Assembly: GCA_964573295.1 (NCBI GenBank)
Contig: CAZNJE010000004.1
Coordinates: 91,356-155,355 of the forward strand
Direction: 5' to 3'
Origin: CAYQJL01 sp964573295
GTDB lineage: Bacteria > Eisenbacteria > RBG-16-71-46 > CAIMUX01 > WJJG01
Length of the DNA stretch: 64,000 nucleotides
The position numbers and the translations under genes are program-made. Below, one piece after another: positions 16,720-28,853 of this stretch (the stretch's first letter is position 1; each line of letters starts with the position of its first letter). The notes under the pieces were generated by a model. That model saw only the letters and a list, made by a program, of their open reading frames with translations. It made no database searches and was not told the DNA's origin.

Positions 16720-18042
16720 ATGGAGCGGGCAAGCGCACAACACGGACGCCTCGATCAGGCCCGCCAATCCGGAAGGCGCCCCAGCGGTTGGGCGGCCTGG
16801 GGCCGCCTCCGAGGGCAGCTGGCCATCCTGACCGAGAGCATCCTGATCGCGCTACGGGCGCTGGTGGCCAACAAGCTGCGCAGCTCACTCACCCTGCTCG
16901 GTATCATGATCGGCGTCGGCACCGTGGTGGGCATGGCCTCGATCCTCACGGGCCTGGATCGCAGCATGGCCGAGAACCTTGCCTCGCTGGGGTCGGGCAG
17001 CATCTATCTGACCAAGCACGAGGCCAGTATCCAGATCGGGGGACACCAGCGTCGCGAGCAGCGTCCCGATCTGACCTTGGAGGATGCCGAGGCCATCGAA
17101 GAGCATTGCCCATCGGTGGCGGCAGCCTCTCCGAACGCGATGACCTCTCTGGTCGTCGAGTGGCAGAGCCAGCAGACGAAAAGGGTCTCGATTCAGGGGA
17201 CCGGGGTGGACATGCCCTTCGTTGAAGACCGGACGCTCGCTTCTGGACGGTTCTTCACGCGCGGTGAGATGTGGGCTCGGGCGCGGGTGTGCGTTCTGGG
17301 AGCCGACGTGGCCGACGTGCTTTTCGGTGCCATCGATCCGGTGGGGTTGGACGTGCGGGTCGGCGGGTACCGTTACCGGGTGCTGGGCGTCTTGGAAGAG
17401 AAAGGTCAGGTTCTGGGAAACAACCTGGATGAGGTCTTGGCCGTGCCGGTGACGACGTTGCAGCAGGAGCGCGGGTGGGGTCAGGTGCTCGACTACATCC
17501 TGATCCAACCGACCGCCCCGGACCAGGCGGCGCAGGCGCGGGAGGAGGTCGAGTCCTTGCTGCGCCGGCGGCGGGGTTTGGAGGCCGGCGAAGAGAACAA
17601 CTTCGGTCTGACGACCCAAGAGAACCTATTGGAGCTGTACACGAATCTGACGCGCGCGATCTACGCGGTCATGTTGCTGGTTTCCGGCATCGCCCTCATG
17701 GTCGGCGGGATCGGCATCATGAACATGATGCTGGTTTCGGTCCGCGAGCGTACCCGCGAGATCGGCATCCGGCGGGCTCTGGGCGGCCGGCGGCGCGATA
17801 TCCTCGTGCAGTTCTTGGCCGAGGCCATCACCCTGACGCTGGTCGGTGGGGCGGTGGGTATCCTGGGCGGGGGGCTGCTCGGCTTGATCGTCTCCTGGGT
17901 TTCGCCCCTGCCGGCCGCGCTGCCGGTGGGCGTCGTCCTTTTTGCTCTGGCCCTCTCCACCCTGATCGGTCTATTCTTCGGGCTCTATCCTGCCTGGCAC
18001 GCCTCCAAACAGGATCCGATCGAAGCACTGCGCTACGAGTAG
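16720..18042 (+). CDS. MacB-like ABC transporter permease 2
   Basis: 440 aa. Same architecture as the upstream permease (TM ~58-80 LRSSLTLLGIMIGVGTVVGMA, periplasmic domain, three FtsX TMs with RERTREIGIRRALGGRRRDI), plus a hydrophilic ~40-residue N-terminal extension (MERASAQHGRLDQARQSGRR). Two bases separate it from permease 1, indicating translational coupling and a heterodimeric transporter. Together with tolC, macA and the ATPase it makes a complete tripartite efflux or lipoprotein/peptide export system; substrate unknown. Confidence 0.92.
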   Translation: MERASAQHGRLDQARQSGRRPSGWAAWGRLRGQLAILTESILIALRALVANKLRSSLTLLGIMIGVGTVVGMASILTGLDRSMAENLASLGSGSIYLTKHEASIQIGGHQRREQRPDLTLEDAEAIEEHCPSVAAASPNAMTSLVVEWQSQQTKRVSIQGTGVDMPFVEDRTLASGRFFTRGEMWARARVCVLGADVADVLFGAIDPVGLDVRVGGYRYRVLGVLEEKGQVLGNNLDEVLAVPVTTLQQERGWGQVLDYILIQPTAPDQAAQAREEVESLLRRRRGLEAGEENNFGLTTQENLLELYTNLTRAIYAVMLLVSGIALMVGGIGIMNMMLVSVRERTREIGIRRALGGRRRDILVQFLAEAITLTLVGGAVGILGGGLLGLIVSWVSPLPAALPVGVVLFALALSTLIGLFFGLYPAWHASKQDPIEALRYE

Positions 18043-18107
18043 TCGGGGCCAGTGCGCGCGCCACGCACGCCTCCTGCCGCCGGCTGGGGGCGGGCGGGAG
18101 GATACGC

Positions 18108-21029
<2,922 letters not shown>

Positions 21030-21081
21030 CGGGCCGGGCGCTCAAGGGGATCTTGCCGGGGGCGTACCTGACGGGCCGGGA

Positions 21082-21110
21082 TTGACCTCGCGCGGGCCGA
21101 GTGATACCGT
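21082..21110 (+). promoter_or_regulatory. promoter of the glycine cleavage genes
   Basis: TTGACC 21082-21087, 17-bp spacer, TACCGT 21105-21110, 35 bp before gcvT. Same pattern as the promoters at 39521 and 45491. No glycine riboswitch consensus is visible between it and gcvT. Confidence 0.6.
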
Positions 21111-21145
21111 CGACCATTCGGCCTATGGCAGCAGGAGGAAGGCGC

Positions 21146-22255
21146 ATGAGCACATCTCTACGCACGACGCCGTATCACACGTTCCACGTTGCAAACGATG
21201 GAAAGATCGTTCCCTTCGCGGGATGGGAGATGCCGGTGCAGTTTCCCGGCGGCATCCTCCACGAGCACCGGGTGGTGCGCCAGGGGGCGGGGGTCTTCGA
21301 CGTCTCCCACATGGGACGCTTCTTCATCCGCGGTGAGAACGCGATCGGCTTCACCAATTACCTCATCACGAACAACCTGGAGAAGCTGAGCGAGGGGGCG
21401 TTGCTCTACAGCGCCCTGTGCAACGAGAAAGGCGGCATCATCGACGACGTCACGGTCTACCACCTGGGCGATGCGGCCCTGCTGGTGGCCAACGCGGCGA
21501 ATGCCGACGCCGTCGAAGCCTGGATGCGCCAGCATGCTCCCGAAGGGATCACCATCGAGAATGCGACCGACGCATACGCGCAGATCGCACTGCAGGGACC
21601 GAAGGCGGAGGCGGCGCTTGCTGAGCCGTTCGCCTCTGCGGTCCGTGAGGTGGGCTATTACGAATACACCTTTGTTGAGTGGCAGGGTGAGCGAGTTCTG
21701 ATCAGTCGTAACGGCTACACCGGGGAAGATGGGTTCGAGATCTACGTGCCCGCCCAGGTGGCCGTGGCGCTGTGGGAGGCTCTCTTCGAGTGGGGCGAAG
21801 CCGTGGGAATCGAGCCGATCGGCTTGGGCGCCCGCGACAGCCTGCGCATGGAAGTCAACTATGCCCTCTACGGTAACGAGCTCAGCACCGAGACGACGCC
21901 TCTGGAAGCGGGTCTGCGCTGGGTCGTGAAGCTGAAGAAGGGGGGCGATTTCATCGGTCGCGATGCGCTCTTGGCCCAGAAGGAAGCGGGTCTCGAGCGT
22001 ACGCTGGTTGGATTCGAAGTCGAGGGCAAGCGGTTGCCCCGGCACGGCTATCCGATCGTCGAAGACGGTCGTCAAGTGGGGTTCGTCACCAGCGGTGGCT
22101 TCTGTCCCTCCCTGGAGAAGGGCATGGGCATGGCGTACGTGCCGGTGGCGATGAAGGCCGAGGGCACGGAGCTCTCGATCGACGCCCGCGGGCGGACGAT
22201 CCTGGCCCGGGTCGTGGAACGGCCCTTTTACAAAGACGGTTCGGTCAAGAAGTAG
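21146..22255 (+). CDS. gcvT: glycine cleavage system T protein (aminomethyltransferase)
   Basis: 369 aa. ATG 21146 follows GCAGGAGGAAGG. Typical GcvT opening (FHVANDGKIVPFAGWEMPVQF), GVFDVSHMG, the folate-binding region with NGYTGEDGFEIYVP and ARDSLRMEVNYALYG, and the C-terminal barrel with VGFVTSGGFCPSLEKGMGMA. Transfers the methylene group from lipoyl-bound aminomethyl to tetrahydrofolate, releasing ammonia. First of the gcvT-H-PA-PB set. Confidence 0.96.
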   Translation: MSTSLRTTPYHTFHVANDGKIVPFAGWEMPVQFPGGILHEHRVVRQGAGVFDVSHMGRFFIRGENAIGFTNYLITNNLEKLSEGALLYSALCNEKGGIIDDVTVYHLGDAALLVANAANADAVEAWMRQHAPEGITIENATDAYAQIALQGPKAEAALAEPFASAVREVGYYEYTFVEWQGERVLISRNGYTGEDGFEIYVPAQVAVALWEALFEWGEAVGIEPIGLGARDSLRMEVNYALYGNELSTETTPLEAGLRWVVKLKKGGDFIGRDALLAQKEAGLERTLVGFEVEGKRLPRHGYPIVEDGRQVGFVTSGGFCPSLEKGMGMAYVPVAMKAEGTELSIDARGRTILARVVERPFYKDGSVKK

Positions 22256-22334
22256 GGCGAGCGGCCCAGAAGCAGGGACGAACGGCCCGGAATCAGGGGG
22301 AGCGACCTGGCGACAGGGACGAACGACCCCGAAC
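22251..22334. repeat. 21-bp tandem repeat array spanning the gcvT stop codon, 4 copies
   Basis: Degenerate 21-bp units at 22251, 22272, 22293 and 22314 with the shared core AGGGACGAACGRCCC. Copy 1 contains the gcvT TAG. The rest of the 150-bp gap before gcvH shows no further signal apart from its RBS. Confidence 0.82.
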
Positions 22335-22405
22335 TTGGGCGGACGGCGACGGCCGTTCTCGAGTGTCGTCGTCCTAGGTGCGGCGCAGCAGGGAGGTGTC
22401 TCACG

Positions 22406-22801
22406 ATGAAATTTCCCGAGGACTTGAAGTACACCAAGGAGCACGAGTGGGTGCGGGCCGAGGGCGAGGAGGTCGTCTTCGGTATCACCGACTACGCACA
22501 GGATCAGCTCGGTGACATCGTCTACGTGGAGCTTCCGGAGGTGGGTAGCGAGCTGACCTCGATGGAGGCCTTTGGTTCGATCGAGGCTGTCAAGGCGGTC
22601 TCGGACATGTACGCCCCGGTCAGTGGCGAGGTGACCGCGGTCAACGAGGCGATCGCCGACGACCCCGGCATCGTCAATCGCGCGCCGTACGGAGAGGGCT
22701 GGATGGTGCGGTCCAAGTTGAGCGAGCCCGGTCAGCTGGACGATCTGCTTTCGGCCGCCGAATACGCGAAGCTGGTCGAGGAGTTGGGAGGAGAATCCTA
22801 A
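22406..22801 (+). CDS. gcvH: glycine cleavage system H protein
   Basis: 131 aa, standard length. The lipoylation site is Lys63 in IEAVKAVSD; flanking YTKEHEWVRAEGEEVVFGITDYAQDQLGDIVYVELP is canonical. Carries the aminomethyl intermediate between P and T proteins on its lipoyl arm. GGGAGG precedes ATG 22406. Its TAA is immediately followed by the gcvPA GTG. Confidence 0.97.
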   Translation: MKFPEDLKYTKEHEWVRAEGEEVVFGITDYAQDQLGDIVYVELPEVGSELTSMEAFGSIEAVKAVSDMYAPVSGEVTAVNEAIADDPGIVNRAPYGEGWMVRSKLSEPGQLDDLLSAAEYAKLVEELGGES

Positions 22802-24160
22802 GTGGGCTTCATTGGTCACACCGCCGAGGAGGAGGCCCGGTTGCTCCAGGCGATCGGCGTTTCCTCGTTCGAAGAGCTACTGGCGCAGATTCCCCAGGAT
22901 CTTAGGCTGAAGGCGCCGCTCGGGATCGATCCGGCCGAAAGCGAGCCCGAGCTGCGGCGCGAGGTCTTGCGCCTGGCGAACCGCAACTACGATCCACAGC
23001 ACTATGTTTCGTTTCTGGGAGCCGGTATGTATGACCATGCCATCCCGGCGGCCATCGACCAGCTCACGCTGAGACCGGAGTTCTACACCGCCTACACGCC
23101 CTACCAGGCCGAGGTGGCGCAGGGAACGCTGGCAGTGATCTTCGAGTTCCAGTCGATGATCGCGGCTCTGACCGGGATGGAGGTGGCCAACGCCTCGATG
23201 TACGACGGCGCCTCAGCGGCCGCCGAGGCGCTTCTCTTGGCGCGCTCGGTGACCCGCGGGCAGCGCGTGCTGCTGCCCGATACGGTGAGTCCGCGCATCC
23301 GCGGCGTATGCGCCAGCTATTTCGGGAGCCTGGACTGTGAGCTCCAGGTGCTGGCCACGCAGGAGGGGGTTCTGGATCCCGCGGCACTGGAGGTGGCCCT
23401 GGACGACGGGGCGCCCGTTGCGGCGGTGCTGATCCAGCAGCCGAACTTCTTCGGCCAGATCGAGCCGCTGGACCGGATCGGCGAGATCGTACAGGCCCGG
23501 GAAGGAAAGCGGCCGCATCTGGTCGTTTCGGCCGATCCGATCTCCCTGGGGGCCCTCAAGGCGCCGGCCGAGCTGGGTGCCGAGACCGTCGTGGGCGATG
23601 TGCAGCCGCTGGGCGTGGCGCCGCAGTGTGGGGGGCCAAGCGCGGGCTTCTTCGCCACCCGGCAGGCGCACATCCGCAAGATGCCCGGCCGGATTGCGGC
23701 AGAAGCCTACGATGCCGCCGGTCGTCGCGGCTTCACGCTGACCCTGCAGACGCGCGAGCAACACATCCGCCGGGACAAGGCGACCTCGAACATCTGCACC
23801 AACAGCGCACTGATTGCGCTGCGGGCCACCGTCTACATGGCCATGTTGGGGCCGCACGGTCTGCGTGAGGTCGCCGAGCAGTCGCTGCAGCGCGCCGCCT
23901 ACGCGCGGGAGAAGCTGCTGGAAGTGCCTGGGGTGAAGCCGGTATTCGACGGGCCGTTCTTCCGGGAGTTTGCCATCGAGCTGCCGCTGGACGCCGAGCG
24001 CGTGGTCGCGGCGGTCGCCGATCGGTATCCGATCCTGCCCGGAGTTCCGTTGGGGCGCTACATCCCCGGACGGGAGAAACAGCTGTTGGTGGCGGTCACC
24101 GAGCAGCGGACGCGCGGAGACATCGATTCGCTGGCCACCGCCTTGACGGCGGTGCTGTGA
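22802..24160 (+). CDS. gcvPA: glycine dehydrogenase (decarboxylating) subunit 1
   Basis: 452 aa from GTG 22802, directly abutting gcvH. N-terminal half of the P protein (two-gene form): NYDPQHYVSFLGAGMYDHAIP, the EFQSMIAALTGMEVANASMYDGASA segment and QTREQHIRRDKATSNICTN are diagnostic. Forms the heterotetrameric PLP enzyme with GcvPB that decarboxylates glycine. The split P protein is typical of many non-proteobacterial lineages. Confidence 0.97.
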   Translation: MGFIGHTAEEEARLLQAIGVSSFEELLAQIPQDLRLKAPLGIDPAESEPELRREVLRLANRNYDPQHYVSFLGAGMYDHAIPAAIDQLTLRPEFYTAYTPYQAEVAQGTLAVIFEFQSMIAALTGMEVANASMYDGASAAAEALLLARSVTRGQRVLLPDTVSPRIRGVCASYFGSLDCELQVLATQEGVLDPAALEVALDDGAPVAAVLIQQPNFFGQIEPLDRIGEIVQAREGKRPHLVVSADPISLGALKAPAELGAETVVGDVQPLGVAPQCGGPSAGFFATRQAHIRKMPGRIAAEAYDAAGRRGFTLTLQTREQHIRRDKATSNICTNSALIALRATVYMAMLGPHGLREVAEQSLQRAAYAREKLLEVPGVKPVFDGPFFREFAIELPLDAERVVAAVADRYPILPGVPLGRYIPGREKQLLVAVTEQRTRGDIDSLATALTAVL

Positions 24161-24174
24161 GGGGAGGAGACCGG

Positions 24175-25716
24175 ATGAGCGCGACACGCGTCGCGAAGCG
24201 GATCGCAGCGGCCGAGGGTGATCCGATGTGCGCCACCCGCTGCCGGGGCACGGTGCCGTTGATCTATGATCGCAGTCGCCCGGGCCACCGGGGCTACGCG
24301 TTGCCGGAACTGGATGTGGACAGCCGGCCTATCGAGACGCTGATTCCCGGGCCGCTGCGGCGGACCGAGGCGGCGGCCCTGCCGGAGGTCACCGAGCCGG
24401 AGGTGGTGCGCCACTACATTGCCCTCTCGTTGCTCAATCATCACGTGGACCGCGGATTCTATCCGCTCGGGTCCTGCACCATGAAGTACAACCCGAAGAT
24501 CAACGAGGAACTCGCGCGGCTGCCCGGCTTTGGCGGGCTTCATCCGGAAGCCCCGCAGGGCCAGCTGCAGGGCGTGCTGGAGATGCTCCACCGCTTCTCC
24601 GAGGAGCTGGCGACGATCGTGGGGCTTGACGCGGTGAGCCTGCACCCGGCCGCCGGGGCGCAGGGTGAGCTGCTTGGGATGCAGCTTTTCCGCGCCTACC
24701 ATGCCGAGCGGGGCAATGACAAGGACATCATTCTGATTCCCGACTCAGCGCACGGCACCAATCCGGCCAGTGTCGTCATGTGCGGTTTCCGCCCGAAGCA
24801 AATTCCCTCGCTCCCGAACGGCCGGGTGGATGTCGAGAAACTCGGCGAGCTCATCGACGAGCGCACCGCGGGGATCATGATCACCAATCCCAGCACTTTG
24901 GGCCTGTTCGAGGACGGCATCTGCCGGATCGCCGAGAAGATTCACGCGGTCGACGGGTTGGTCTACCTCGACGGTGCGAACCTGAACGCGTTCGTCGGCT
25001 TGGCGACCGCCGGGGCGATGGGTGTCGACTGCATCCACATCAACCTGCACAAGACATTCTCGACCCCGCACGGTGGCGGTGGGCCGGGGGCGGGCCCGGT
25101 GGCGGTTAGCACGGCCCTGGCGCCGTACCTGCCGCTACCCCGAGTGGTCAAGGAGGGGGATACCTTCCGTCTGGTCACCAAGGCGCCGCGGGCGCTGGGT
25201 CGGCTGCACCCGTACTTGGGCAATGTGGGCGTGATTCTGCGCGCCTGGGCCTACATCCGCACCCTGGGTCCGGACGGGCTGCGCGCGGCGGCCCGCGCGG
25301 CGATCGTCAATGCCAACTACCTGCGGGTGCGTGTCGATCCGATCTTCCCGGTCGACAAGCGGGAACACTGCATGCACGAGTTCGTCTCCACGCTGGCTTG
25401 GACCCGCAAGCACGAGGTCAAGAACATCGACGTCGCCAAGCGCATCCTAGACTTCGGTTTTCACGCGCCAACGGTGTCGTTCCCGCTGATCGTGCCCGAC
25501 GCTTTCATGATCGAGCCCACCGAGACCGAGACACCCGAGACGCTCGATGCGTTCGCTGATGCCCTGGCGCAGATCGCCGAGGAGATACGCGAGAGCCCCG
25601 AAATCGTGCGCGGTGCCCCGCACACGACCTTTGTGGGACGCCTGGATGAGGCCGGGGCCGCTCGCAATTTGCGGGTGCGCTACGAACCGCCGGCACAGGG
25701 AGACCATGACCGATAA
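24175..25716 (+). CDS. gcvPB: glycine dehydrogenase (decarboxylating) subunit 2
   Basis: 513 aa. ATG 24175 follows GGGGAGGAG; an in-frame GTG at 24157 overlaps the gcvPA stop but lacks an RBS. Catalytic half: GFYPLGSCTMKYNPKINE, IPDSAHGTNPASV and the PLP-binding lysine in HINLHKTFSTPHGGGGPG (Lys293). Its stop overlaps the start of the next small membrane-protein gene, which ties that gene to the operon. Confidence 0.97.
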   Translation: MSATRVAKRIAAAEGDPMCATRCRGTVPLIYDRSRPGHRGYALPELDVDSRPIETLIPGPLRRTEAAALPEVTEPEVVRHYIALSLLNHHVDRGFYPLGSCTMKYNPKINEELARLPGFGGLHPEAPQGQLQGVLEMLHRFSEELATIVGLDAVSLHPAAGAQGELLGMQLFRAYHAERGNDKDIILIPDSAHGTNPASVVMCGFRPKQIPSLPNGRVDVEKLGELIDERTAGIMITNPSTLGLFEDGICRIAEKIHAVDGLVYLDGANLNAFVGLATAGAMGVDCIHINLHKTFSTPHGGGGPGAGPVAVSTALAPYLPLPRVVKEGDTFRLVTKAPRALGRLHPYLGNVGVILRAWAYIRTLGPDGLRAAARAAIVNANYLRVRVDPIFPVDKREHCMHEFVSTLAWTRKHEVKNIDVAKRILDFGFHAPTVSFPLIVPDAFMIEPTETETPETLDAFADALAQIAEEIRESPEIVRGAPHTTFVGRLDEAGAARNLRVRYEPPAQGDHDR

Positions 25717-26371
25717 CGCCGTGCCAGAGGGGCGGCGCCTTTCCTGGCGCGTGCATCCGGCGGCCGAGCGCCGCGGCACCGGGATTCTAGTATTCGTGGC
25801 GATCCTGGTGCTCAGTTTTCTGGCGGGGCTGTGGATGGGTGGGGCCTTCTGGGGCGCCTTCGCCTTCGTGGTGCTCTTCCTGTCGCTGGAGGCGTTCTTT
25901 CTGCCGGGCTCGTTCGAGTTGACCGAGCGGGGCGTGGTGGTGAAGAAACCGTTTTCGCAGGCCGAACGCCGGTGGGATCAATTCCGGCGAGTGATCTTCG
26001 ATGCCGACGGGATCACGTTGAGCCCGTTTGCGCGCCGGAGCTGGCTGGAAACCTACCGGGCGCTCCGGCTACGCTACCCTAGCCGGGTGGCAGTCGCGCG
26101 GGGCGCGAGGGCTCTGGCACGGAGTGGCGTGGAGCCCATGGAGCCCACGGAGCCCACGGAGCCCACGGAGCCCATGGAGCCCACGGAGCCCACGGAGCCC
26201 ACAGAGCACGCGGGCGGCGGACGGGCGGAGGGTGCCGGAGAAGGCGTCGACGCCTCCGGCGATCGGGTGCCGACCCCGGAGGAGATCCAGGGTTTTATCC
26301 TGGAGATGATCGACCGCGAGAAGGTCGTCGTGCTCGGCCTGGGCGATGACGAAACGCGGCCCGCGACGTAG
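25706..26371 (+). CDS. two-TM bacterial PH-like domain protein with EPT repeat linker
   Basis: 221 aa. ATG 25706 overlaps the gcvPB 3' end by 11 bp. Two TM helices (~25-65: GILVFVAILVLSFLAGLWMG and FAFVVLFLSLEAFFLPG), then a beta-rich PH-like stretch (FELTERGVVVKKPFSQAERRWDQFRRVIFDADGI). An in-frame 9-bp minisatellite encodes eight EPM/EPT tripeptides at ~143-166. The C-terminal ~35 residues (TPEEIQGFILEMIDREKVVVLG) look helical. Function unknown; it lies between the gcv genes and the MutL/KOW pair, and translational coupling suggests co-expression with gcv. Confidence 0.75.
   Translation: MTDNAVPEGRRLSWRVHPAAERRGTGILVFVAILVLSFLAGLWMGGAFWGAFAFVVLFLSLEAFFLPGSFELTERGVVVKKPFSQAERRWDQFRRVIFDADGITLSPFARRSWLETYRALRLRYPSRVAVARGARALARSGVEPMEPTEPTEPTEPMEPTEPTEPTEHAGGGRAEGAGEGVDASGDRVPTPEEIQGFILEMIDREKVVVLGLGDDETRPAT
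26132..26203. repeat. in-frame 9-bp tandem repeat, 8 copies
   Basis: GAGCCCACG or GAGCCCATG eight times, encoding (EPT/EPM)8 in the PH-like protein. Confidence 0.93.
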
Positions 26372-26418
26372 GGTTGGTTGAGGCGAAGGGACGAAGAAGC
26401 GAGGCAGGTACAGAGACG

Positions 26419-26844
26419 ATGGCGGGAAGCATGACCGGCGATCCTCCCAAGAAGCCGCCGGGCGAACCGGTGAAGAAGAAGCTCGACGAGATGACCGAGG
26501 ACGAGCTGCTCGAGGCCGTCGCCAAGCGCGTGGTGGGCATGCGCTTGGCCGTGCCGGCCGTTTTCTTCCTGGAATCGACAAAGCCCCTGTCATTCCTGGG
26601 GAGCCAACTGCTAATCTTCCTGCAACCTTTTGTGCAGGCGTTCTTGACGGTGAAGAGTTACGAGCGCTTCTCCCACCTCATGGAGGAGCGTGAGAACGTC
26701 GAGAAGCTGATTCAGCGGATGGAGCAGCTCGACGAGGACCAGCGGCTGGAGGAGAAGCGCCTCAAGGCGGAGGACAAAAAGCGGAAGCAAGAGGAGCGGG
26801 CGCGGCGGGGTCTGCCGCCGCGGCGCTGGCCTTGGCAACGATAG
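26419..26844 (+). CDS. small membrane-associated coiled-coil protein
   Basis: 141 aa from ATG 26419 (ATG 26431 is an alternative). Charged N-terminus, one amphipathic/hydrophobic region (~48-78: RLAVPAVFFLESTKPLSFLG and LLIFLQPFVQAFLTV) and a long charged coiled coil (~82-130: LMEERENVEKLIQRMEQL...LEEKRLKAEDKKRKQ) ending in a basic tail. I do not recognise the family. It sits 47 bp after the PH-like gene and 54 bp before the ASKHA ATPase gene on the same strand, so it is a candidate membrane adaptor for that ATPase. Expression of the frame is plausible but unproven. Confidence 0.72.
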   Translation: MAGSMTGDPPKKPPGEPVKKKLDEMTEDELLEAVAKRVVGMRLAVPAVFFLESTKPLSFLGSQLLIFLQPFVQAFLTVKSYERFSHLMEERENVEKLIQRMEQLDEDQRLEEKRLKAEDKKRKQEERARRGLPPRRWPWQR

Positions 26845-26898
26845 CCACCGGCCCGGCAACTCCGGGCCATGGACCAACGTTTCGTAGGGGAAGAGTGC

Positions 26899-28761
26899 AT
26901 GAGTGCGGCGGATGATCTCAAGACGATGAAAATCAGGTCGGTTCTGGCGACCGATTGCGGTTCCACGACCACCAAGGCGATCCTCATCGAGCTCAAGGAC
27001 GATGAGTATCGTCTGGTGGTGCGCGGCGAGGCGCCGACGACGGTCGAGGCGCCATTCGAGGACGTGACCCGCGGGGTGCTGAACGCGGTCATGGAGGTCG
27101 AGGAACTCGCCGGGCGCAAGCTGCTTGACGGGGAAACCATCATGACCCCGCAGAAGGGTGACGAGGGGGCCGATATCTACGTCTCTACCTCCAGTGCCGG
27201 CGGCGGGCTTCAGATGATGGTGACCGGGGTGGTCAAGAGCATGACGGGGGAGTCGGCCGAGCGTGCCGCCCTGGGGGCCGGCGCGATCGTGATGGACATC
27301 ATCGCGAGCAACGACGGTCGCCTGCCGCACGAGAAGATCAAGCGCATCCGGCACCTGCGGCCGGACATGATCCTGCTCTCCGGCGGGATCGATGGCGGCA
27401 CGACCACCCACGTGGTCGAGCTGGCCGAGATCGTCGCCGCCGCGGATCCGAAGGCCCGCCTGGGCGCTTCCTACTCGATGCCGGTGATCTACTCGGGAAA
27501 CAACCAGGCCGTCGACCTGATCAAGGAACGTCTGGAGGATAAGACCGCCCTCACGGTCACCGATAACATCCGGCCCACCATGGAGCGCGAGAATCTGATG
27601 CCCGCGCGCCACGCCATTCACGACCTCTTCATGGAGCATGTGATGGCCCATGCGCCGGGTTACAAGAACCTCATGGCCTGGACCCAGATTCCGATCATGC
27701 CAACGCCCGGAGCGGTGGGCTCGATCATCCACACGATCGCCAAACGCAACGACATCCAGGTCGTGGGGGTCGATATCGGCGGCGCCACCACCGACGTCTT
27801 CAGCGTATTCCGCGACCCCTCCGGTGAAGACGTGTTCAACCGTACCGTGAGTGCCAACCTGGGCATGAGCTACTCGGTCTCGAACGTGCTGGTGGAGGCC
27901 GGCATCGACAATGTGATGCGCTGGGTTCCATTCGATATGGACGAGAGCGAGGTCCGTAACCGGATCAAGAACAAGATGATCCGCCCAACCACCATCCCGC
28001 ACTCGCTGGAGGAACTGATCCTCGAACAGGCCCTGGCACGGGAAGCCCTACGTCTGGCCTTCGAACAGCACAAGTCGCTGGCCGTGGGCCTGAAGGGTGT
28101 GCAGCAGGAGCGCACCATCTCCGACACCTTCGAGCAGAGTGCTTCGGGTTCGACCTTGATCAATCTGATGGAACTGAACCTGCTCGTTGGCAGCGGCGGC
28201 GCGCTTTCACACGCACCGCGGCGCGTCCAGTCGGCCATGATGATGCTCGATGCCTTCCTGCCCGAGGGCATCACCGAGCTGGCCGTGGACTCGATCTTCA
28301 TGATGCCTCAGCTCGGCGTGTTGGCCGAGGTCGATAACGAATCGGCCAAGAAGGCCGCCACCGACGTCTTCATCAAGGACTGCATGATCCACCTGGCTAC
28401 TTCGGTGGCGCCGGTGGGCAAGGGTAAGCTGGGCGGGAAGTGCATGAAGGTCTCGGTCACGCTGCCGGATGGCAAGAAGGAGGCTTTCGAGCTGCCGTTC
28501 GGTTCGCTGCGATTCATCCCGCTGGCGGTAGGTGAACTGGCCGACGTCGTCGTCGAGCCGGCGGGCGGATTCGACCTGGGCGCGGGCAAGGGGAAAGCGG
28601 TGCACCGTAAGCTCACCGGTGGCGTCGTCGGACTGATCTTCGACGCCCGGGGGCGGCAGCCGTTCGTGCTCCCGACCGACGCGAAACAACGGGTCGAGAA
28701 GCTGGCCGACTGGGCCTCGGCGATGGACCTGTATCCGAAGGATCTGCACGAACTGGTGTAG
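26899..28761 (+). CDS. GlmL/MutL-family ASKHA ATPase (not mismatch-repair MutL)
   Basis: 620 aa from ATG 26899 after GGGGAAGAG; an in-frame ATG at 26869 would add ten residues. ASKHA-fold motifs: phosphate-1 ATDCGSTTTKAILIE (~16-30), phosphate-2 VVGVDIGGATTDVFSVF (~291-307) and adenosine GSGGALSHAPRR (~432-443). It matches the MutL/GlmL family, usually encoded beside glutamate mutase or ornithine aminomutase and thought to reactivate or chaperone the B12 enzyme. No mutase S/E subunit or B12-binding motif is encoded in this window, so the client here is unknown. Partner genes are the small coiled-coil gene before it and the KOW gene after it. Confidence 0.88.
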   Translation: MSAADDLKTMKIRSVLATDCGSTTTKAILIELKDDEYRLVVRGEAPTTVEAPFEDVTRGVLNAVMEVEELAGRKLLDGETIMTPQKGDEGADIYVSTSSAGGGLQMMVTGVVKSMTGESAERAALGAGAIVMDIIASNDGRLPHEKIKRIRHLRPDMILLSGGIDGGTTTHVVELAEIVAAADPKARLGASYSMPVIYSGNNQAVDLIKERLEDKTALTVTDNIRPTMERENLMPARHAIHDLFMEHVMAHAPGYKNLMAWTQIPIMPTPGAVGSIIHTIAKRNDIQVVGVDIGGATTDVFSVFRDPSGEDVFNRTVSANLGMSYSVSNVLVEAGIDNVMRWVPFDMDESEVRNRIKNKMIRPTTIPHSLEELILEQALAREALRLAFEQHKSLAVGLKGVQQERTISDTFEQSASGSTLINLMELNLLVGSGGALSHAPRRVQSAMMMLDAFLPEGITELAVDSIFMMPQLGVLAEVDNESAKKAATDVFIKDCMIHLATSVAPVGKGKLGGKCMKVSVTLPDGKKEAFELPFGSLRFIPLAVGELADVVVEPAGGFDLGAGKGKAVHRKLTGGVVGLIFDARGRQPFVLPTDAKQRVEKLADWASAMDLYPKDLHELV

Positions 28762-28770
28762 AGGTGTAGA
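28755..28770. repeat. 8-bp duplication at the MutL-family gene stop
   Basis: GGTGTAGA GGTGTAGA; the TAG stop (28759-28761) lies in the first copy. A minimal example of the stop-codon-linked repeats in this window. Confidence 0.6.
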
Positions 28771-28853
28771 GATGGGTTCAGACCGCCCGGCGCGGGTCTT
28801 CCATGGCCACGTGCCCGACGGTGAGAGATGTATAGAGAGAGAGGAGAGTTGCA

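Noticed and set aside
21030..21145. Glycine riboswitch before gcvT
   Set aside because: No glycine aptamer consensus is visible; the space is filled by the uvrA-end duplication and a promoter.
26899..28761. DNA mismatch-repair MutL
   Set aside because: The sequence has ASKHA sugar-kinase/Hsp70 motifs, not the GHKL ATPase of mismatch repair.
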